Below are positions 61,001 through 64,000 of a DNA stretch of 64,000 nt, in pieces. Each line of letters begins with the position of its first letter. Within the stretch, counting starts at the first letter, position 1. Source of the DNA: Doris montereyensis (Eukaryota; Mollusca; Gastropoda; Nudibranchia; Dorididae); contig JAXRKP010001006.1 of the NCBI GenBank assembly GCA_037039925.1, positions 1-64,000 of the forward strand, written 5' to 3'. The notes below the pieces were generated by a model. It was given only the letters and a program-made list of their open reading frames with translations. It was not told where the DNA came from and did no database searches. Position numbers and translations under genes: made by a program.

Positions 61001-62002
61001 CTTGTGCCAAGGAATCCTTACTAACAAAAATTAACGGCTTTCTAATGTTAAAAAGTGAGAGAGAAAAGGTGTTACTAATTTTAGACTTACATTACACGAT
61101 TTGCGGTTTTCAGTCGATAGACATCAAGAAGACAGTAATTACGCACAGATCTGTTCAAGTCATGACAATAACAAAACATAATAATTCCTTGGTTTAGTTT
61201 CATCCATTATGCAATCTATTGTGTCATAAGAAGAGTGGCAAAACCAGACATCTCTCATGACATTTTTATCGTTTGGAAAGGTACTTCGCTCTGTTTCCCT
61301 CAATTGAGTTCCTGAATACAGATAGGCAATGATTTGTCAGGATTTTTAGTCATATAGGCTCCACAAGAAGTTTTTTTGTATGCACTCTTAGAAGTTCAGA
61401 AGGAATTTGCAATAAACAGCAAAGTCAGTCAGCACACACCAATACATTGTGTTTTGGACTAAAATCTGTCATCTTTTTTATTCTACTTTCTTCTCATTTT
61501 TATATTTTGATCAGCTTCTTATCAAGTACCATTGCGTGAAGCGGAACAGGTGATAATAATCACTACCTTGCCAGGACACTAGTCTGACATAGTTTTTACT
61601 CCCAAGTTACTGCTCGTATCCTTTTGCACTTGGGTAGAGTGGAGAAAATGCATGTTAAAGGTCTTCCCCAAGGAACACAACATTGGACCTAGTTTTGCTA
61701 GGATTCCAACCCGGAACCTCATGATCCCTAGTCCGGCAGCCTAACCGCTCAGCCATTGAGGCAACAAACTATCTAAAGGTTAAGAAATTTCATAAAATCT
61801 ATAAAAGCTATTCGTGCACTTCATAAATATCTAACAAGCAACTTACCTGAGGTCTTCCCATCCCCGTGAGCTTTGTTCCTGCTGTTCTGGGTCCCTTCCT
61901 GACCCCAATCCATAATGTTGTAAAAGTTGATTTGGGGTGAGCTTTCTTCGGCTACAGTGGCTTCAAGATCAAAAAATCCATCTGTGGCATTTTCGAATTG
62001 TC
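46022..62002 (-). CDS. SCPEP1: Serine carboxypeptidase, SCPEP1-like, 3' half (six exons)
   Basis: Exons on the minus strand: 61847-62002, 60612-60725, 58644-58706, 56461-56538, 54251-54405 and 46022-46081. All junctions are GT/AG and phases agree, giving 207 residues plus stop with no disruption. VYSGQFDLICD supplies the catalytic Asp and FYWILNAGHMV, completed by PADN in the last exon, the catalytic His. LMNGPIRRKLGIIPKNVEWGG and QINFYNIMDWG match the retinoid-inducible serine carboxypeptidase branch (peptidase family S10). The half with signal peptide and Ser nucleophile (GESYGG-type) is beyond 64000. S10 enzymes of this branch are lysosomal or secreted. The last intron (8.2 kb) hosts a gypsy and a Harbinger element. 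Confidence 0.88.
46671..46815 (-). mobile_element. SINE-like short repeat with LINE-related tail (copy 2)
   Basis: Same layout as copy 1: TTTTTGTTTCATTGAAATT, CGGTCCATCATTGTGGTGATCTCAGGG, GGAACAGCAAGATGAAAGA, GGAAAGGCAAGGAGTAGGACC and CCAGCAGCGCCCGCCAACTG. Lies in the last SCPEP1-like intron, same strand as the gene if read from the LINE-like tail. Confidence 0.65.
46961..47078 (-). mobile_element. SINE-like short repeat with LINE-related tail (copy 3)
   Basis: Repeats TTCATTGAAATTTAGCCC, CAGTGATCTCAGGCTGAATTA, GGAAACAGCAAGATGAAAG and GGAAAGAAGTAGGACC. It ends before the CCAGCAGC part, so it is truncated. It lies 150 bp from copy 2 in the same orientation. Confidence 0.6.
47604..47705 (+). 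repeat. 5' LTR of the gypsy element
   Basis: 102 bp, TGTGGTATCG to CATCACA. Lacks a 33-bp internal segment present in the 3' LTR. Two further small indels separate the LTRs. Confidence 0.9.
47707..47724 (+). promoter_or_regulatory. Primer-binding site of the gypsy element
   Basis: TGGCGACGAGTCATCGAA starts one base after the 5' LTR; TGG pairs with a tRNA 3' CCA. I cannot assign the tRNA species. Confidence 0.6.
47861..49270 (+). pseudogene. Gag, protease and RT start of the gypsy element
   Basis: The frame is open from 47654, but the Met at 47861 (MPKPDPFNEGIETFTNYKER) matches where Mag-type Gag begins. Two zinc knuckles, CQSCGKTNHNRSDC (residues 205-218) and CNRCSKTGHIQTVC (225-238), bind RNA. 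The protease motif MELDTGSALSVM has its catalytic Asp at residue 299, and NPILGRDWL follows. The RT N-terminal region starts with ARSVPYAFRAKVEQEL. The frame breaks near 49245 and ends at 49270. Gag and Pol appear to be one continuous reading frame in this family. Confidence 0.85.
49245..49736 (+). pseudogene. Reverse transcriptase of the gypsy element
   Basis: A new frame gives VRICGDYKVTVNP, YSKIDLRQAYLQLPL (first catalytic Asp), TYNRLPFGISSSPAIWQ and a NQDD box in place of the usual YxDD. A TAA at 49567-49569 interrupts just before the DD box. The frame continues to NLDKCKFF and shifts near 49710. Confidence 0.85.
49701..50525 (+). pseudogene. RT connection and RNase H of the gypsy element
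   Basis: Contains FCGIKITRNGIH, LRSFLGLVNYYHKWL, then RNase H: LRLATDASPYGVGAVL (Asp), ERPIAYASRTLNTAEQNYSQ, DKEALSIVWGVKRF (Glu) and LITDHQPL (Asp). The NANADSLSRLP tail precedes a frameshift near 50490. Confidence 0.88.
50490..52113 (+). pseudogene. Integrase of the gypsy element
   Basis: After an in-frame TGA (50653-50655) the frame holds an HHCC zinc domain (LHEGHLGIVKMK ... GCHGCAS) and DDE residues in LHIDYAGPF, EHIVSDNGAQF and NGLAERMVQTFK. A C-terminal GQKW..GTI-type segment (HQKWQYGTIHSQLGSRSYEI) follows. The last ~180 codons are Pro/Thr-rich and include a duplicated segment (about 51561-51694 and 51870-51976) read in another frame. Ends at 52113. Confidence 0.88.
52497..52512 (+). 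promoter_or_regulatory. Polypurine tract of the gypsy element
   Basis: TGAAAAGGGGGGAAT directly before the 3' LTR, the expected plus-strand primer site. Confidence 0.75.
52513..52648 (+). repeat. 3' LTR of the gypsy element
   Basis: 136 bp, TGTGGTATCG to CATCACA, followed by the target-site copy ATCTG. Confidence 0.92.
52964..53268 (+). pseudogene. Harbinger (HARBI1-like) transposase N-terminal relic
   Basis: The ATG at 52964 gives MKSPDEEFFLLDSVLPKLMF. After a frame change near 53060 the sequence reads HHLFSQLKNHPDRFHSYMRM, NLDTFNYILDKITPRLTK and VPILPEERLVVT, the FHxYFRMxxxTFxxLL ... IxPEERLxxT region at the front of PIF/Harbinger transposases. It stops at about 53268, before the catalytic DDE part, which is missing. 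Confidence 0.7.
53288..53451 (-). pseudogene. MADF-domain (Harbinger accessory) protein relic
   Basis: After an acceptor-like TTCTTGTAAATTAAAAG, the ATG at 53451 gives MDVEALITAVFNKPAIWDKS, then RKDHDNRNI. After a one-base shift, DEAWKEISEEINFEDK follows. ALIxxVxxxPxIWDxxxxDHxxR ... xAWxEI is the MADF signature. Harbinger elements encode a Myb/SANT-like DNA-binding partner, so this is the second element gene, convergent with the transposase. Confidence 0.65.
54251..54405 (-). CDS. SCPEP1: SCPEP1-like exon E (catalytic His)
   Basis: Acceptor TTGATTCCAG and donor GTGAGC. Encodes TEAWFYKLDVAEKFKDSE ... KKYKNVEFYWILNAGHM. The His of AGHM completes the triad. Confidence 0.9.
54718..54905 (+). mobile_element. 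tRNA-derived SINE (copy 2), B-box region deleted
   Basis: GTGGCGTCAGTGGCTGAGTGG keeps the A box. The sequence then jumps to TAGTCCGACATTGTGTTCCTTGGGAAAGACAC without the GGTTCGAATCC box. The body CAGGTGCAGATGGGTACAAG, CTAGCTTGGGAGTAAAA and GTCCTGTCCAGGCGGTGATTA matches the other copies. Confidence 0.75.
56461..56538 (-). CDS. SCPEP1: SCPEP1-like exon D (catalytic Asp)
   Basis: Acceptor CCATTTCAG and donor GTAAAG. Encodes NYLINNTPLKVAVYSGQ and FDLICDVLG. The Asp in GQxDLI is the charge-relay acid of family S10. Confidence 0.9.
57517..58291. mobile_element. pogo-like MITE, 775 bp
   Basis: The left end CAGTAGAACCTCTCTAATCG (57517 on) is mirrored by CGATTAGAGAGGTTCCACTG at the right end (to 58291). 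TA precedes the left end; the right flank is TG, a likely mutated TA. CGGGAA words recur at both ends. No transposase frame. It lies in the SCPEP1-like intron between exons C and D. Confidence 0.82.
58644..58706 (-). CDS. SCPEP1: SCPEP1-like exon C (63 bp)
   Basis: Acceptor CTCCCAG and donor GTAGGT. Encodes QKSKVFSNLKTDFMKNVTNV. Found by phase and position between exons B and D. It is too short to stand out as an ORF. Confidence 0.8.
59965..60115 (-). mobile_element. SINE-like short repeat with LINE-related tail (copy 4)
   Basis: TTTATTTATTTGAAATTTACCCTG, GCAGTGATCTCTGGGTAAATTA, GAGGAAACAGCAAGATGAAA and GAAAGGAAAGAAGTAGTA followed by CCAGAACCACCCACC. Same layout as copies 1-3. In the SCPEP1-like intron between exons B and C. 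Confidence 0.6.
60612..60725 (-). CDS. SCPEP1: SCPEP1-like exon B
   Basis: Acceptor GTTACAG and donor GTTGGT. Encodes DESFQRYIQPFATNDL and LMNGPIRRKLGIIPKNVEWG, the most diagnostic block for this carboxypeptidase branch. Confidence 0.88.
61548..61767 (-). mobile_element. tRNA-derived SINE (copy 3), best preserved head
   Basis: The minus strand starts TTGCCTCAATGGCTGAGCGG (A box) and GGGTTGGAATCCTAG (B box), spaced as in a Leu/Ser-type tRNA. GTGTTCCTTGGGGAAGACC and AACTTGGGAGTAAAA follow, ending GTGTCCTGGCAAGGTAGTGATTA. In the SCPEP1-like intron between exons A and B. Confidence 0.8.
61847..62002 (-). CDS. SCPEP1: SCPEP1-like exon A
   Basis: Acceptor TCTTTTAG and donor GTAAGT. Encodes QFENATDGFFDLEA, QINFYNIMDWGQEG and a Lys/Asn-rich end. 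Starts in phase with 2 nt and leaves 1 nt. Confidence 0.8.
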
Positions 62003-63628
62003 CTAAAAGAGAAACGGTTCAGAAATTTCACTATGAGCCTCTTATAATTCATGGGAGGAAATTATTTGACATGTTATAAATGGCCTGTGACAAATGACAA
62101 TCATTCAAGGGGTTGTAAAACACAGAAAAGTTGTCTTTGAATGTTTAAATAAACAAGAAAAACAGTCAAAGAGTACAAGAAAATCAGTCAAAGTGTACAA
62201 GAACATGATTTGCACAACACTTCTTATTTGTATCCTAATACGAATGATAGTTTCTTAACACTTTTGATGTTGGATGCATTTTATGAGCTATTACACGTTT
62301 CTCTTATTATCAAATGCACCAAAGCACAAAACATACGGTGGGCACCACATATACATGTAACAAGAAAGTGGTTATAATAGGAAACCGGTTAAGAGAAAAA
62401 GAAAGAAGGGAAAATAAAAATAAGAAAAAATAAATAAATAAGTAAACAAAAATGGGAAACCGGTTATAACAAAACCATCGTCATCCTCCTTTTTTGCTCT
62501 TTGGATCTATTAAAATAAACCTCTTATAACAGGGACAGGGAAGGGAAGGGAAAAACTACTTAATAAGGGGATTCTGTAAACAAGGAAAATACACCAGAGA
62601 AGTACAAAAGTATGCGTATTGTGGATCTATGCCTGATAATGTTTTAAAGATTTTTTTAGTTTGACATATAAAACATATACAAAATTTTCATGAAAACAAT
62701 AACTTTTTGCAAAAAGTATACATATTTCAGAAAAAATGCTTTTGAAAGTTTGTTTGTATAGTAAATGACTATCTACATGCAACATTTCATGATAAATATG
62801 TACAAATAAGGCCAAATAGCTAAAAAAAAAAAAGTCTAAAAATCACAGGTTTCACGCAACTTATACTTATAGCTCAAAAATGTTTTTTACTCATAATATC
62901 AAACAACACGCACCAACAATGCGTAGAATAGAATGAAAATATTCTATAATCAAATACAATTATGAATACAGAATGATTTGTTACTTCCATGAGGACCCAA
63001 TCGTGGCACCGACTGCCACTCGTGGGAAAAAACATGCATGATATGCAAGAGCGGTGTTGATTGGTTGAACAGGCCAGCCGTGAGAGGCAGGGAGAGACTT
63101 TGTGACAGCTGCCCATATGGAAGTGTAGGATTTGTTGTAGTGTTGAATATAAATTGTACTATAGCAAAATAATTCTTCACACAAGAAGCGCAGGATGTAC
63201 ATGAACGGGTTGTTTGTTTTACCCGAGAAGCACGCAGGACGTAGATGTACGTTTTTAGAGTGTGGCCAGAACAAGCCAGACAGAGGTCTGGCCTGCTTCC
63301 CTGATCTCTTACCACACCTCTTACTCTTACCGGTAACAGGTGTGAAATTTGGCCCTCACGTATCGCCGTATAAGGACCATAGTGACTGACTGAGCTCAAT
63401 TGAAATGGGAACATGAACTTTTCATCTGATTGGCATTTAGATTTTATTAATTAGCCAATAAACCTGCAATATGCTTGACCAACTGAAAGCAACTTCTTTG
63501 GATCAATTCAACACATGCCCTCTGTGAAGACACACATTTACATGAACTGTAAATTGATTAGTCCTCCCATTTCAATACTATTAGATTGACAAGCATTTAT
63601 CTAGGTGAATGTGTAATACTGACCAATG
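62003..63628. other. SCPEP1-like intron sequence, no further exon found
   Basis: No segment matching the expected Ser-nucleophile region is visible on the minus strand, so upstream exons lie beyond the window. Two GGAAACCGGTTA words at about 62377-62395 and 62455-62470 are direct repeats. The open frames at 62874-63414 overlap on both strands and show no family. Confidence 0.45.
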
Positions 63629-63675
63629 ATAGAGAGATAGAGATAGAGAGAGAGATAGATAAAGATAGAGAGAGA

Positions 63676-63735
<60 letters not shown>

Positions 63736-63736
63736 A

Positions 63737-63785
<49 letters not shown>

Positions 63786-63788
63786 GGG

Positions 63789-63820
<32 letters not shown>

Positions 63821-63969
63821 TAGAGAGGAAAGGGGAGAAAGAGAAAGAAAGAGAGAGAAAATGAAAGAGGGGAGAGAGGAAGAGAGAGAGAGAGAGAGAC
63901 AGACAGACATAGAGAGAGGGGGAGAGAGAGAAAGGGAGAAAGAGAGAAGAAGAGAGAGAGAAAATGATA

Positions 63970-64000
<31 letters not shown>
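63629..64000. repeat. (GA)n and (GACA)n microsatellite, running off the window
   Basis: Long purine tract of GA with GATA, GGGA and GACAGACAGACA interruptions (63800-63815, 63897-63908). The Ser/Leu and Arg/Glu frames are artefacts. Confidence 0.95.

Noticed and set aside
62874..63414. Overlapping ORFs of 80-154 codons
   Set aside because: Three frames overlap on both strands and none resembles the expected upstream SCPEP1 exons.
63581..63910. 109-codon Ser/Leu ORF on minus
   Set aside because: Microsatellite translation.

Overview
This is a nuclear genomic window from an invertebrate animal, probably a mollusc and possibly a gastropod. The clade call is an inference from the general character of the DNA: AT-rich, many GATCTAGATC words, tRNA-type SINEs, Polinton, P-element-like, jockey-like and Ty3/gypsy elements. 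It does not come from a phylogeny. There is no bacterial, phage or CRISPR content. The window is a transposon-rich intergenic tract (1 to about 45.7 kb) followed by the 3' half of one intact, spliced host gene (46.0 to 62.0 kb, minus strand).

Region 1 (1-15985) is a decayed Polinton/Maverick (adintovirus-like) element. In order it has: protein-primed DNA polymerase B (+), major capsid-like protein (-), minor-capsid candidate (-), adenain-type cysteine protease (-), zinc-ribbon plus phospholipase A2-like protein (+), integrase (+), an unassigned ORF (+), packaging ATPase (+), zinc-finger protein (+), then three minus-strand ORFs. About 5.1 kb of foreign DNA splits the polymerase gene between its ExoI and ExoII motifs. 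That DNA includes a 969-bp pogo-like TIR element with TA target duplication and a P-element/THAP9-like transposase relic.

Region 2 (16.0-29.5 kb) holds LINE pieces from three families, two tandem LINE 3' ends, (GA)n microsatellites, a degenerate purine-rich minisatellite of about 3.4 kb, a lone zinc-finger exon and SINEs. Several short dispersed repeats share a tail of about 45 bp with the jockey-like LINE 3' end.

Region 3 (30.4-43 kb) holds a promoter-like GC island, LINE fragments, a perfect hairpin and a spliced but frameshifted hAT-like transposase gene (34358-38416). A 5'-truncated relative lies at 41.1-41.7 kb, followed by a roughly 200-bp tandem repeat.

Region 4 (46.0-62.0 kb) is a serine carboxypeptidase gene most like SCPEP1 (retinoid-inducible serine carboxypeptidase). 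Six exons with consistent GT/AG sites and phases carry the catalytic Asp and His and the C-terminus. The nucleophile-serine exons lie beyond the right edge. Its last intron holds a complete but inactivated Ty3/gypsy element (47604-52648; TSD ATCTG) and a 1-kb PIF/Harbinger derivative that keeps scraps of both the transposase and the MADF gene. Other introns hold a pogo-like MITE and SINEs. The SCPEP1 exons have no disruption while every transposon ORF is broken, so the frameshifts look like real decay and not sequencing error.
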